Below, piece after piece: positions 51,178 to 62,861 of a stretch of 64,000 bases of DNA. Below the pieces are notes generated by a model. It was not told the DNA's origin and searched no databases. It worked only from the letters and a program-made list of their open reading frames with translations. Both the position numbers and the translations under genes were made by a program. The stretch is from NCBI RefSeq assembly GCF_018691265.1, contig NW_024881282.1, forward strand, positions 22,908,399-22,972,398, in the 5' to 3' direction. Every line of letters begins with the position of its first letter. Within the stretch, counting starts at the first letter, position 1. The DNA comes from Tyto alba. Taxonomy: Eukaryota; Chordata; Aves; Strigiformes; Tytonidae.

Positions 51178-51186
51178 TGACGCAGC
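51178..51186 (+). promoter_or_regulatory. Antioxidant response element core in POMP promoter
   Basis: TGACGCAGC matches the TGACnnnGC core bound by NFE2L1/NFE2L2-MAF. Proteasome genes, POMP among them, are known targets of this pathway when proteasome activity is limiting. It is 67 bp upstream of the start codon. Confidence 0.55.
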
Positions 51187-51201
51187 GCGCTGGGGGCGGG
51201 G

Positions 51202-51232
51202 CGGAAGTGAGGAGGCGGAGGCGGCGGAAGTG
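51202..51232 (+). promoter_or_regulatory. Paired ETS sites beside a GC box
   Basis: CGGAAGTG occurs at 51202-51209 and again at 51225-51232. The first directly abuts GGGGGCGGGGCGG. Such CGGAAGTG sites (GABPA/ELK class) typically set the start region of housekeeping promoters, so transcription probably begins within tens of bases of here. Confidence 0.55.
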
Positions 51233-51252
51233 GCTGCGGGTGTGGGGACAAG

Positions 51253-51255
51253 ATG
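51253..51255 (+). CDS. POMP: POMP exon 1 (coding part is only the start codon)
   Basis: AAG-ATG is followed directly by donor GTGAGC at 51256, so exon 1 contributes only Met1 to the protein. The start has A at -3. Exon 2 begins in phase 0 with the codon for Asn2, matching the human N-terminus Met-Asn. Confidence 0.9.
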
Positions 51256-54200
51256 GTGAGCGCGGACGGGTTCGGGCGGGCGGGCGGCGGGGGTCGGTCG
51301 TTTTCACGCTGGAGCGGAGCGACACGCGTGTGCCTGTCTGCGCCGCTTCCCCGCTCGGCCGGTGCGGTCCCCGGGGGTGGCGGCCGGTGGGCGAGGGGCG
51401 CTGGGGCCGTGCTGAGTCACGGGGGTCCGGCGCGGCCATGGCGGACGCTGCCGGGTCGGGGGCCCGCACCGGGGGAGAGGCGTCCTCCGCGTGTATGTGT
51501 CTCTCCCACGCGAGGTCACGCCGCGGTCCTCCGTGCTATTACCCGCTCCCCCCGAAACCGGCTGGGCACTGGCGTGACTTGAGGGCGTTGGGTTTTGGGG
51601 CTATTTCACGGTTTTCTCCTTACGCTTGACTTTCGCTGTGATCCTCCCTCTTGTCACATCCTGCAGGTGATGTGTGTCTCTAGTGTTTTCGCTTACAGCC
51701 ATCTCAGGAAGGTCTGGTCAGTGTTGAGTACGTTAGTTGGTGGATGCTTTAGATGCATGCGGTAACAGGTATTTTAGGATTTTCTAATAGCTGCTAGGTT
51801 ACTGACAATTAACGTGTTAGTACTGTAAACGTGAATTTTCTCTCGTATCTGACAGTGCTGCTGGAGGAAACTTCAGTGCCGAACAGCTTATCACTGTCAT
51901 CTTCCAGGGATTATTGCTGTCACCTTTCAGAATTTATTACACATTGGCCTATTGGTGGAGCAATGTGTATGAACAATCCTAAAATCACTTCAATAAAATC
52001 TGGCAGGTTAGCATGAAATTAGTGGTCTGAATTAAGATGGCTTTACTTACTGAGTCTGTGGAGCTGTGTTTTACTGGTCTTCTGCTACAAGTTACTCTTT
52101 CTCCTTTGCTCTCTTAGTTAACTGGCATAAGAGACCGTGTGAATACACCTTGTCCTCTTTATGGCAGCCTTAAACCATGGATAAGATCAAATTGATCTTA
52201 CTTGATTGTGTCTGTATTGAAGTAAATGAAAGAATGCTCAGACATGTCCCTTTGTCCCCTCAGCTGAGCGTGGCCCACCTTCCTTTCCATCCCTGCAATC
52301 TGGGGTGGGAATGAACAAGGGGTAATTGTAAATTTAACTGTTTCAGCCAGGTCCAAAAAATGTGTTATCAGTACCTTTTAACTGTTATCAGACTGTTTGA
52401 AAGAATTCTGATGCAGGGTGGGATTTGTGTTTTGGTGTATAGTTTTTTGTTTTAAGAGGTTCCAAAGTCTAGGGCTTGTATGTGAGTAGTTTAAAGAGTC
52501 TTTGAGCACTTTAATTTGTCTGGCCTAATGGTTCATATGAAAGGGGTCTGGTTCTGTTAAAGTAATCCTCAATGTTTTGTTTTGTTTTTTATTTTTCCAG
52601 AATTCCAGAGGCGCTGCTTCTCTGTTGAAGGATAGTATCCCAATTACTGAATTTTCAGCTTCAGGACCGTTTGAAGGTCATGATCTTCTTCGTAGAGGGT
52701 ACACTTTACTTTTTCTTGCTGATTTGTGCAATAGCCAATGTTGAACTTCAGATCTAGGAAGAAACTATATGTTAAATGTTGGCTTTTTAAAGACGATTAT
52801 TGGAAGGTGTATTGCAAAAGCTATAGCCTGAAGTGCATGTATTTAATCAGATTCTTTCAAGCATGAATTTCATGTGCAACATCGCTTCGAGAAGTAGATA
52901 ACATTAATGGACTTTTACCTGTGTGATACTGCTCTTTAGAAAAGAGATGGCAAAGTATTAATAATTATGAAATATAAGCTAGTTTTAATATACACATATG
53001 TGAGCGTGCAGTAACTCTGTGGGAAATAGCTACTTTCAGCATTAGTACTAAAATTAAAGTTAATACAGTAAAAACTGGTTTCTGGTTTTACCATTTTACT
53101 TGAGTGCAAAACTATGTATGTCTTTAATAATGAATGTGAAATAAGTTCATGGAGTTTAAAATCTGGGTAATACCTTCCCCCCAAATTGTATCTACAACAT
53201 TCAGTTTCAAAAGCTTGGAGATACCATGTAGCTTGGATATAATTAAATCTATGATATTTTAATTTATTAATATTTTTCTCTGTTTCTGAAGGGAGCCAAG
53301 GAAGAAAAACTGTCATTTTGTTTTGTCAAACAAAAAAGCATGCCTGAAATTTAAATTCTTCTGGTAGTGCTGTAGTTAGAGATATTATTTGCTGTTTTGC
53401 TATTAAGTTGTTTGGTGGTTTGTTTTTTTTTTGGTTGGTTGTTTTTTGGGGGGGGTGTGGGTTTGGTATTTTTTGTAGATCAAACTGTGCTAATTGTGTG
53501 TCTGTGGGTTGATGTTTGTATCTGAGATTAGTTTTGAAATGCAACTTAAGTAATAGCCCAATTAATTTAAATTTCAATTTTTTAATTTTTATTTTTAGCT
53601 TTACAAGTGTGAAAAGTGAATTGTTGCCCAGCCACCCACTGGAGTTGTTAGAAAAAAATGTAAGTATAACATCTAATATGGCCATCTTCACTCTTAACTA
53701 ATTATGAAGTTTAAGTTAACAACGTGGTTACCTGGACTGCTTTCTGTGGTAACAAGTAATGAGCAGGATCTTGCCTTTAACAGAATAAAGATGTCCAGCA
53801 ATAGTAACATTTTATTTATACAAATAACACTGTTGACAAATGTGTTTAATGTTAACATCCCACTTGTGACTCTCTCCATTTCAAGTATGTAAGCGGGCTT
53901 CCAAGTAGGGGTTTATTTAGTAAGGTTTAGTCATCTAAAAGTTATCAAGCTAGCTGTGTATGCAGCCACTGTAGTTAGGTGGGGTCACACTGGTCGCTTC
54001 TGGAAGGCTGACCTTCCCATTTTGTCTATAGTCTGTGGTTTACCACGTATCTTCATTTTCAGACTTTCAGTCTGTGAACACATAAATATTTTTCATTAAA
54101 TTACTTGATCCTTTCTAGAAATTTTACACATAAAGTTTGTTGTAAGTTTATGGAATATTATCTGGTTTAGTCATCACTTGTGGACCACTTAAGAGTGGTC

Positions 54201-57200
54201 TGTGGACTGTAGGCCGAATGTAAACGGAGCCTAGACTGGCAGCCTTGGCTAAGTGTCTGAACTGAATCTAGTCTCTGGTGCCTGTTCCGTCAGTGCAGAA
54301 GATTTGGTGTAACAAAATGTCCTGAAGCAAAGGCAGTATTTAGGTAGGATGTTTAGCTAATCAACATGATGAGGTCTGATTGTAATGTCTAATATATTCT
54401 AATTCTGACCAGTGCTAGTGTTGTCTTCAGTTAAAAGGGTGATGTTAATGTGACACCAACTTCAGGAGCTTATTTATAAATACTATAAATGTTACAGAGC
54501 TATTTGTCAGTTGATTTTTTTTTTTTTTTTTTTTTTACAACTGACTGCTATAACTTAGTTTTTAAGTTTCTGTTGAAAGTTTTTAACTTTCTGTTGTATA
54601 AAACCTGCATAATTAAAAGATTACATGTTAGAGAAAAAAATGCACAGAAATAGTTAAAACAGACAGTGTGATCCCCTAAGAAGTATGTGAAACTTTTAAA
54701 TTGTTTTTTAACACATACCGTTTGGTTAGTTGTTCTGTAGGTTTATGGCTGATTTAATTATTTTCATGTACATTTGAATGGCAAAAAACTTCTGTGGTTG
54801 TTTTTACTGTTGTAAATAGTAGGTTATTCAGGTAGCAGTAGTAGAAACCAAATCTTTCTGCCACCAAGATAAGGACCTCTACCTTTATAAAATAAAAGAA
54901 ATTGAAAAATAGTGTAATCAGAATTGTAAGTTTGTGATGAGTATTTTCTGCTAACTTTTGAAGAGCATTCAACATAGGTTGTTATGAAGAAAATGCATGT
55001 CGTGCCTTTGATTTGTATTTTCCTGTTGGTTTTTGAGATCCCTTAGCATAACCAGGATGATACACCAGTAGGCTTTTATCAAAGTGATTGAGTACAGGTT
55101 TTAAAATAAGAGATTTGTATTTTTTGGTTTACTTTACAGTATTGCATTGTGTCAGCATTACAGGCATATAGTCACTACTATAAAAGCCAGATCTGATACT
55201 GGATTGCTCAAGTTTAACATGAAGCATAAGTTACTTTTATGTACTTCAGTATTTGTGAGTCAGCACTTTTTCATTAACAGAAGTCTACTAAATAGATTTT
55301 GTCTTACCCATCAGTTTCAGAGCAGCTGATACAATTATGAGCTTTGCAGTCATACAGAGTATATGTGGTGCTCTCTTCTACTTCTGATCGAGTAGAGTTT
55401 CAAGTGTTTTCAAGTAGAGTCTTTGGCTAACAATAACTAATAATCAATATTTGGCTAATAATCAATAGTGGCTTTCAAGTTTGTGTTCTGTAAACCAGAC
55501 TCAGCTTCCAATTCGTGTTGATAATACTGTAGTAATGTAAAGTAGTGCAAAACCACCACTTGGTGGTGTTACATGTCCTGATGGTCAAAAATGACAAAAT
55601 AAAATTGCTACTATTGATTTGTAATAGAATCCAGCAAAAAAGCAGTTTCAGTTGCATAAAACAAATATTACTGCATCACTGTCTTTCATGGACGTTTAAG
55701 ACCTGTGAAGGTCTTAGAAATTTAATAAACGTGTTAATTCCAGTAGGATGTCATAAATCTCTTTCTGTGGCTGAACTTGAAAGTAACTTTTCCTAAAATA
55801 AAAATCAATGTTGTTTGTGATAGTTTCAGTTAAATCAAGATAAAACAAACTTTGCCACGCTGAGAAATATTCAAGGACTCCATGCACCTTTAAAGCTGCA
55901 GATGGAATTCAGAGCAGTGAAACAGGTAGGCATTTTTATCTGACTGGTGTAACTTAAGGCGCTTGAAAAAATGTTTATCTCGAAACGTGCTTTCAGAGAG
56001 ACAACTTTCTTTGTTGAAATACTTTATGTTTCCACAAGAAATTCTTCCACTGGACTGCTTTTTTATAACCAACCAATCAAACACTGCATTTAATAGCTTC
56101 CAGAGCAGTCAATGTGCGAAAGCCTTTCAGCTGCTGTTCTTTCATTGTTACTTGGTGAAGTGGTAACTGCTCTAGGTTTTTTGTGGAACTAGCTTCCTGT
56201 AAGACTTCAGAGAAGAGTAGGAGGAATTGAATATGAGTTCCTAAAAGTAATACTCTCCTCTGTGGAACATAGGACCTTCATGGGAAGGTATCTCTCCATC
56301 TGTAGGGCAAAGAGACTTAAGGATCTGAAGCAGGTAGTGGTTTGGGAGTGGATAAAGGGGTAACCTGAAACCTGAAGCAACGAATTTGCTATATGCTTAT
56401 TATTGTTCCACAGCCTTTCTTTGTAAGATCAGGGGAGGTCTACAGGGAGTTAAGTTCAAAGGTGTTAACTCTTAATTAGGAAGCTGAGTCTGTCTCCTTT
56501 TACTTCTTATCTCTTAGGATGGGAGAGTAACTGGAGGGAGGATGACTTTGTCCCTTAGGAAACATACAAAGCTCACGGGTGGTAGTAAACTTTTTTCATC
56601 TTGTTGAAATTTGTCAAGCTATTAAGAGTTGCTCTTACAAGTGAGTTGGAGCAATTTTATACTCCCTTCCAGTGGATGGGGTGCTGCTGCGATACAGTGA
56701 GCTGCATTAAACTTGGCAGAAGTCACTGATCCTGAAAATGGTAAAGTCAGACAGGATGTATGAGAACACCCTTTGATCTCAGCTGTGCTGTCTTCTGAGG
56801 AAAAATCTTTTTCCTAATTTACGTTAGCACACAGCAGAAAATGAGACAGGTGGGGATATCCTGCTAGTGTGTCTCCTCAGGTATTTTTGCGGGATGGGTG
56901 GGGGAGACGGTAATTAGAAGGTTTTTCACTCCCAGCTTCATGTTAGATACACAAGTTCTCTTGTGGTTTAATTTCACTTTTCTAAAATATTTACTGGAAT
57001 AGTGTATTTGAACTTCTGACAATTGTGCCAGTAGTGATTATGGAAGTATTTTGTGTGTAAAGAGATGGCTACATGATAATTTTGTGGTTGTAAAATACAC
57101 TCTTGGTATAACTGAAGTATCGCTACTGGTAGTGAATGTGACTGCAAGTACAGAAATGCCATTCTCAGAATAGGATCTGAGTACTGTGTGTACCACTTGA

Positions 57201-59639
57201 TTTTTTTTTTTTTTTTCAATAGTGTGGGTAAAGGGTAAAGAAGAGAGCTTTGAAAGTAACTGGAAGTGGCCTTGAAGCTTAAGAATTGGTGAGGATCAGA
57301 GAAATAATTATGATTTAGATTATTTGCAAGGAGGATTATATTTAGGTGTGAAAATTTATAGCTCTTTCATTGACATTCCTGACTGGTGTCAGAGATGTAG
57401 GAAACTTAAACTACAGTGTCTGGAAACTGCATTCTATGTCAGCTGCCCAATACTCACCTCAGGGTATGGATGTGTTTGTTGCAGTAAGCTTCCCCAACTT
57501 TATGTGATAACAGAGGAGGAAAAGAACCTACTTTTTTTTTTAACTACACTTTTTGCTGTAGTAGCTATGCTGCAGCAAAAGTTACAAATCTAGTGAAAGG
57601 CTGTTCTTTTCAAAACAGATAAACAATAGAAGATGGTGATGTTAGGTCAGTTTTGCTGTCTATGTGTGCCAGTAATTCTCTTATTTCATCATTGTTTTTG
57701 AAGGAAGAAGTGACTTTGCTTGCTCCTTTTCTCAGTCACTTCACGCTGAGAAACCAAAATATAAACCTCCTAAATTTCAGACTTGGAGAAACTTAACCTC
57801 TTGTTGCCTTTTTATAGGTCCAGCGTCTCCCATTTCTTCACAGCTCAAACATGGCACTGGATACTCTGAGGGGAAATGATGAATGCATCAGTTTTGAGGA
57901 TATCCTTAATGGTAAATACATTCTGTTTTGAATATTATGGAAACATTTAAAGATGAAATTTGGGAACTGTGCAGTTCTTTGCTGCTACGGAGTAAGAGAA
58001 TTAAACGCACAAAATACAAAGAAAAAATTGAATTCCTGAAGGCAAAGAAGCACTGAGGGAAAGAGAAATAAATGTGCTTCAGCTGCTAGTTGTGTGGAAA
58101 TTACTCTGCAATACTGAGTAAGTCAGTATTTGCTTGTAGGCTGGGTTTCTAAAGAAGTAGATTATGCACTTACATTGTATGCCTGCTTCCCTGGAAACTT
58201 TTGAGCTCCTTGTGCAGATTTTGACAGGTGGAGGTTACAAAGATACAAAGTTTTTGTAAGTTGTGTGATTTAAAAAGAAAGAAAGGCTAGAGGAGAGATA
58301 CTGAACTAATGAACCAGAGCTTTGGCAGGGGGAAGGCTCCCTTTAATTACTCAACAGTTTGCAGTTGTATGGTGGGCTACTGACTGACAGTTATTATGTG
58401 TGGAATAGAATAAATCTGGAAACATAGTTTTAAAAAAAAATTATTTATTTCTAGCTGGTAGTTAAGGACATGGAAGGAGGCAGAGGGTACTTTGAGGTGG
58501 GATTGGAGAATGGAAAGAGCCAGGGAGATGATAAACTAGAAATAATGGAGAGGTAAGTGGGAATCTAGAGGCATGAGGTAAATCTGGGATTATTACCTGG
58601 ATGGATTTACAGGGAGCAAGGGAAGGAATCTTTGGTTATTGTGGTTCAAGGGTAGTGCAGTGACAAACATAATTGATAGGGATTTCATTATTTACCATTG
58701 CTCACAACAAGCTGCTACTTATTTATAGAGTGCTAAGGAGTAAGTGGATTAAAAGTGTTTTCAGTAAGATGCTATTTATCATCTGGAGCTGAATTGGATA
58801 TTTTTGGTGTCTTTGGAGGAATCAGAGGCATTAATATGCCTTATCTATGGAAGGAAAACACCCCTGTACACCCATAAAGGCGTATTTCTTCCAAAGTGCA
58901 GTCACAACTTTTTTTTCTGGCCTAGATTTTTTTTTTTTAATTATTTTTATTTTTCATATGGAAATTAAGCTCATACTGTCAGAATTGGTATCTCTTGTGT
59001 CCTCTGCACATTCCTTGATAACCTTTGAGTACAGTGGCTATTGTCAAACATACTTTACAGAATGGAGGAAGTCTTGGAGATATCTAAGGGCACAGAATTT
59101 CTTTGAGGCTAGGTGGTTAGGTGGGGAAGAGACCACAGGTGTGTCCCAACTAACAGAAGGGAGGAGTGGGAGTTCCTGTTGTGCAGAGAAGTTGCATTGG
59201 AAAGACATGTGGGGCACCTATGGGAAAAACTTTACTCAGACTTGACTTTTCTTAACCACAAAACTCAAATCAGCTTTGAGATTCAGGCTATAGAAGACTG
59301 CTTATGTAGAACTGGTTGGTTTTAATTGAAGTATGTGTGTGTGTGTCCTGGTGAAACACTGTTCCACTATAGATATATTTATTATCTGATGATTGCTTTG
59401 GATAGAGACTTAGGAGTTACAGAGCTGTATTGTGTAACTGTCAAAAATCAGCCAAGTAACTGTCGCACTCAGCATTAGAATGAAGAAAAAAAAAAAAAAA
59501 ATCATGTTCATAGTTATTGTTGGTCTTATAGCTCTGTAAAAGCCTCATGCTGTCGATGCTTTTTTTTCCAGATCCCTCACAGAGTGAGGTTATGGGAGAA
59601 CCACACATGATGATGGAATACAAGCTTGGTTTGTTGTAA
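51253..59639 (+). CDS. POMP: POMP, proteasome maturation protein (six exons, complete)
   Basis: The six exons splice to a 141-residue protein, the same length as human POMP. It reads M-NSRGAASLLKDSIPITEF from the start and ends in MMMEYKLGLL-stop. The UMP1-family signatures are intact: DSIP, SASGPFEGHDLLRRG, ELLPSHPLELLEKN, NIQGLHAPLKLQMEF, LRGNDECISFEDIL and DPSQSEVMGEPH. POMP is a small, largely unstructured chaperone. It binds 20S half-proteasome precursors, brings in late beta subunits, helps half-mer dimerisation at the ER surface, and becomes the first substrate of the new proteasome. All introns are GT-AG and the frame is unbroken. The promoter is a TATA-less CpG island with ETS, GC-box and ARE motifs. 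The neighbour FLT1 is divergently oriented, as in other vertebrates. Confidence 0.97.
51256..52600 (+). other. POMP intron 1
   Basis: GTGAGC to TTCCAG. Its first 290 bp belong to the CpG island; the rest is AT-rich. A 19-bp palindrome lies at 52182-52200. No gene or interspersed repeat was recognised inside. Confidence 0.9.
52601..52698 (+). CDS. POMP: POMP exon 2
   Basis: It is preceded by a T-rich tract and CAG, and followed by GTACAC. It encodes Asn2 to Arg33 and the first two bases of Gly34, including the DSIP and SGPFEGHDLLRRG motifs. Confidence 0.95.
52699..53598 (+). other. POMP intron 2
   Basis: GTACAC to TTTTAG. It holds a G/T-rich simple tract at 53400-53470. Minus-strand frames of about 120 codons across it are compositional. 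Confidence 0.9.
53599..53659 (+). CDS. POMP: POMP exon 3
   Basis: Acceptor TTTTTAG, donor GTAAGT. It completes Gly34 and encodes FTSVKSELLPSHPLELLEKN, which is highly conserved in the family. Confidence 0.95.
53660..55823 (+). other. POMP intron 3
   Basis: GTAAGT to GTGATAG. It holds a T22 run at 54515-54536 and short direct repeats ('gtttcaagt', 'ttggctaa.aatcaata') at 55395-55470. The acceptor has a weak, interrupted pyrimidine tract. Confidence 0.9.
55824..55925 (+). CDS. POMP: POMP exon 4
   Basis: Acceptor GTGATAG, donor GTAGGC; 34 codons, phase 0. It encodes FQLNQDKTNFATLRNIQGLH and onward to the residues MEFRAVKQ. A second AG (TTTCAG) lies 6 bp inside the exon and could be used as an alternative acceptor, removing Phe-Gln. 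The upstream site is preferred because human POMP has these two residues. Confidence 0.92.
55926..57817 (+). other. POMP intron 4
   Basis: GTAGGC to TTATAG. Unique AT-rich sequence with a T-run at about 57.2 kb; nothing else recognised. Confidence 0.9.
57818..57911 (+). CDS. POMP: POMP exon 5
   Basis: Acceptor TTTATAG, donor GTAAAT. It encodes VQRLPFLHSSNMALDTLRGN and onward to FEDILN plus the first base of Asp. Confidence 0.95.
57912..59571 (+). other. POMP intron 5
   Basis: GTAAAT to TTCCAG. It holds a (GT)n near 59.33 kb and an A-run near 59.48 kb. A 132-codon plus-strand frame (58847-59245) has no recognisable domain. Confidence 0.9.
59572..59639 (+). CDS. POMP: POMP exon 6, terminal coding part and stop
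   Basis: A long T-run and CCAG acceptor precede it. It encodes the rest of Asp, then PSQSEVMGEPHMMMEYKLGL-Leu and TAA at 59637-59639. The run of three methionines comes from three consecutive ATG codons. Confidence 0.95.
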
Positions 59640-60095
59640 CAAAATGTACTCCACAAAACCGTTTTGTGCGTGTCTTTATACTGCAGATGATCTCAATACA
59701 CGATGCTAAGGTGACACTCACAGTGTTAAGCAGTCCTACAGTTATCATTTGCCTTCCTTGAGGAAAAGGCACATTAAATGTTTAAAGTCTATAAATTGTT
59801 CTGTGCTTGTTGTCAATTATATAAATGTCCTGTAACTAGGTAGTTTAAATAATGTCTCTTCGTACATTGCTCAGGACAATAGCTTCTTAACTATGGAAAT
59901 GCCATATATGTATACAAGAAACCCCAAAATACCCATGCATCTTAAAAGTGATTACTGTAGGTAATTTAATGGATGTTCTTGCAGAAGAACTTTTTAAGGG
60001 TGAAAATACGGTATTTTCCACTGAGTAATTCTTTGTTCATGAAAATTTCCATACACTTTTTAAACTATTGAATAAAAGTTTGCTATAAATGCTGT
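59640..60095 (+). terminator. POMP: POMP 3'UTR and polyadenylation signal
   Basis: A canonical AATAAA at 60071-60076 is followed by a T/G-containing stretch, so cleavage is expected at about 60090-60100, giving a 3'UTR near 455 nt. An ATTAAA at 59772 could serve as an earlier, weaker site. Several ATTTA-poor, T-rich segments lie between. Confidence 0.75.
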
Positions 60096-62257
60096 TGCGT
60101 TCCAAAATATATTTAACCCTAAATCAAGAACGTCTTATCGACAACACAAACAGTGTTGTTTCTTTTTCTTGCAGTATCTTTAAAGATCTTTAACTTCTGC
60201 ACTGCCAGTGGAATCCTGCTACACACATTTTATCCCCCCCCTGTTGACAGTTGATCATGAGCTTCGGTATAAAATTGGAAGTATTGCTGTAAGGGAGTTA
60301 AAGGTTTGAATGTCTTCATTGGTGTCTCTGAGAGGATATTCTGGTTTATGAAAGCAGAAGCAAGTTATGCTTGGAGTTTAAAGAGGTGTTTTAAAATTCT
60401 TTTGGGAGCATAATCCAGAAGAGCACTCCTAGATCTAGGTGTTTTAGTGTTTGGAGATGAAGAATTAATATGGTGCCTACTAAATCTGCTGAAGTGAGAA
60501 CATGAAGTGGTACTAGATGACAAATACTGAAACAACTTTTTGTGGGTTTACCAAAATCAGATCTTAACTAAGGAGGAATGAGACACCTATACTTAACCTT
60601 TCAGGGCCTGCCCCTTTAAAAGGTGTAGTTTTTTGTGTGCTTAAGTGTGTGTGGGGGGGTGTTATTAAATTCAGGGTTGTAACAAGTTTCCTGATGTCGT
60701 GCATGTGCATGTCTCCTATATAAATCTTGAAAGGCAGCTAATATGATGTGGCATATTAGGAGAAAAAACCCCAAGTCTGTGATTCAAAAGATGTCATATC
60801 TTGTCATAGGTGGGGAGCTTGAAACAGTATTTTTAAGACAGGAACTGTCTTTATGCAGGTTTTAATGACTTGGTTAAACAGTTAAGTGCACTTAGTGTTC
60901 TGTTGTAGATAATTTTAGCAGCAATATTGCTATAAGCCTCTTTTCACAACCCCAAACATCTCTTCTGCTTTTCAATGTGACTTTTGTAAAGCAGGTGTCC
61001 CCAGCGAGCTGTGCCTGGGCCAGGGAAGGCGCTTGCAGATCCACTGGTCTGACGGGTGCGACACAAGGCCCCCCACTGACTACTTGCAGAGAGCAGTGCT
61101 GTCCCTGCTCTGTAATTCCCCACCTCCCCTTGGTGCTGATGTTCTGGGCAGCATCCTTTCCTCTCCCCAAGTGCGGGAGAGAGGCAAAAGCACGTCCTCC
61201 TGCACTGCTGTTTGTTATGACCACAAAAAAATACTGTACCACAGTGCTGCTGCTTATGTTTATGTAAACATTCTTCCACCAGTGTTTGTCAAAAAACAAA
61301 GCAAGAACTACACATACAACATGGAGTCTAAAAAACCAAACTTCATTATTAATTTCTGTTAATGATTTGCACTTACATACAAATAGAGCAACTATTATAA
61401 ACTAGGAAGATTTTGACTTAATCGGAAGCACATTAGTACCTGCTTTCCTCAGCTTGTACTGTGCTAGGCACTTCAAAAACACAGTTCATATCCCTCATGT
61501 TTTGACCTCAATTTACAACCAGTTCTCAATGCTGTGTCTACCCGAAATACTCTGCAAACACCAAGTACTTTGTAGAGCAAAATCAAACCATAACAAAGCC
61601 ATTCCTGAAGTGTACGTGCTTGTTCTCCTTTGGCCTGACACAGGGCCTCTGTGGAACTGTTGCTCCCGAGGGCTGGCAGAGGTGTGCACTGAAGGCACAC
61701 AGCCCTTCTTAATTTGCTTTACTTTTTCCAGGCGGTTTTGTATGAAACAGTGAACTTCATAAAGCCTTACAGAAGTGCATAATGAAGAGGCAAGGAAGAC
61801 AATGTAATCTTTGTGCTGAAATCCTTTGCATCAGTGTTTTCTTAATCTCTCTAAAAGCACGCATTATGTTTTGGACCCACTGATTATTGGAAAATTCAGC
61901 TTACTTCAACAAGCTGGCAGCAGCTTGTGCACCTCAAGGGAGGAGAGTTAAGCAGTTTTATTTACTGGCTGGTGTCTAAACTAGCTAGGAAAAGCTAACG
62001 ATCTTTAATTGCTGACATCAGCCTTGGTAGGTCAGGACAAGTGCAAGAGCTGGCTATAGCTGTTGGCTGTGTAAATGTTCATTTCCCCTGTGCTGGATAA
62101 ACCCCACTATTTGCACCAGTGATGGGTTGGTAGTGGTCTTCTGGATAGCATAAGCTCTCTTTTTACCTTATTTGAACCCTTTTCCAAACTTCTCAGTGAT
62201 CACAATGCATAGCTTGAAAACAATGGCGTTGTTCAAACAAGAAGGATCACAGACCCA

Positions 62258-62362
62258 AACAGAATCACAGAACGGTTCGGGTTGGAAGGGACTTCAAAGA
62301 TCATCCAGCTCCAACCCCCCCGCCCCGGGCAGGGACACCTTCCACTAGACCAGGCTGCTGGT
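62258..62362 (-). mobile_element. CR1 LINE 3' end, minus orientation, well conserved
   Basis: The plus strand reads 'agaatcacagaacggttcgg', 'gttggaagggacttcaaaga', 'tcatccagctccaacccccc' and 'gggcagggacaccttccact' in order, the reverse complement of the avian CR1 3'UTR and terminal repeat. About 100 bp only, so strongly 5'-truncated. It matches the consensus far better than the other copies here, so it is the youngest CR1 in the window. Confidence 0.93.
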
Positions 62363-62861
62363 ATTGTATCATCATGATGCGGTACCAACACTTTTTGGTG
62401 GAGTACCACTGAGAAGTTCTGCAGAAGTATTCTGTTCCTATGGTGGATATTAAAGGCTGTCAGCAAATCACTGATCATACAGCATGTACAATGTCCATCT
62501 TAATTTTTATCCTATGCTGTATGCATGTGAAGTCAGTTCCTACATCTTAGTTGCTTTCCTCGAATTTTCCTTCTGTAAATGCCAACCGCTTTACATTATT
62601 TAATTTCTCTACCTAATCAGTTTTGGGGGAAGAGAGTCACGTACAACCTACCTGTACTTCAAGGGATCACAACAGCGTTGGCTGCCAAACTCTCTCTGAA
62701 AAAAGCAATGTGGGAGTGGTCCTTAACAGGGTGTTATATTTACACTTTTGCTGCCCTGTGCATTCCAGCAGCTAATTCTCTGGATATTTTCTGCTTAAAG
62801 ATCTCAAGCAAGAAGCTGAAGAGTCAGTGCAGAAACTGATTCCTAGGTCTGGCAGTCTCAG

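Larger units (their letters stand above)
50540..51540. promoter_or_regulatory. POMP promoter CpG island
   Basis: CpG density rises from about 50.55 kb and is highest at 51.09-51.54 kb, straddling the POMP start codon. There is no TATA box. GC boxes (51151-51160 and 51192-51204), two ETS sites and an ARE core lie within 110 bp of the ATG, the usual make-up of a TATA-less housekeeping promoter. A 17-bp minisatellite with repeated decamers lies just upstream. Confidence 0.85.

Noticed and set aside
60892..61362. Overlapping frames of about 100-135 codons on both strands downstream of POMP
   Set aside because: Both-strand openness follows the locally higher GC; no domain or gene context.
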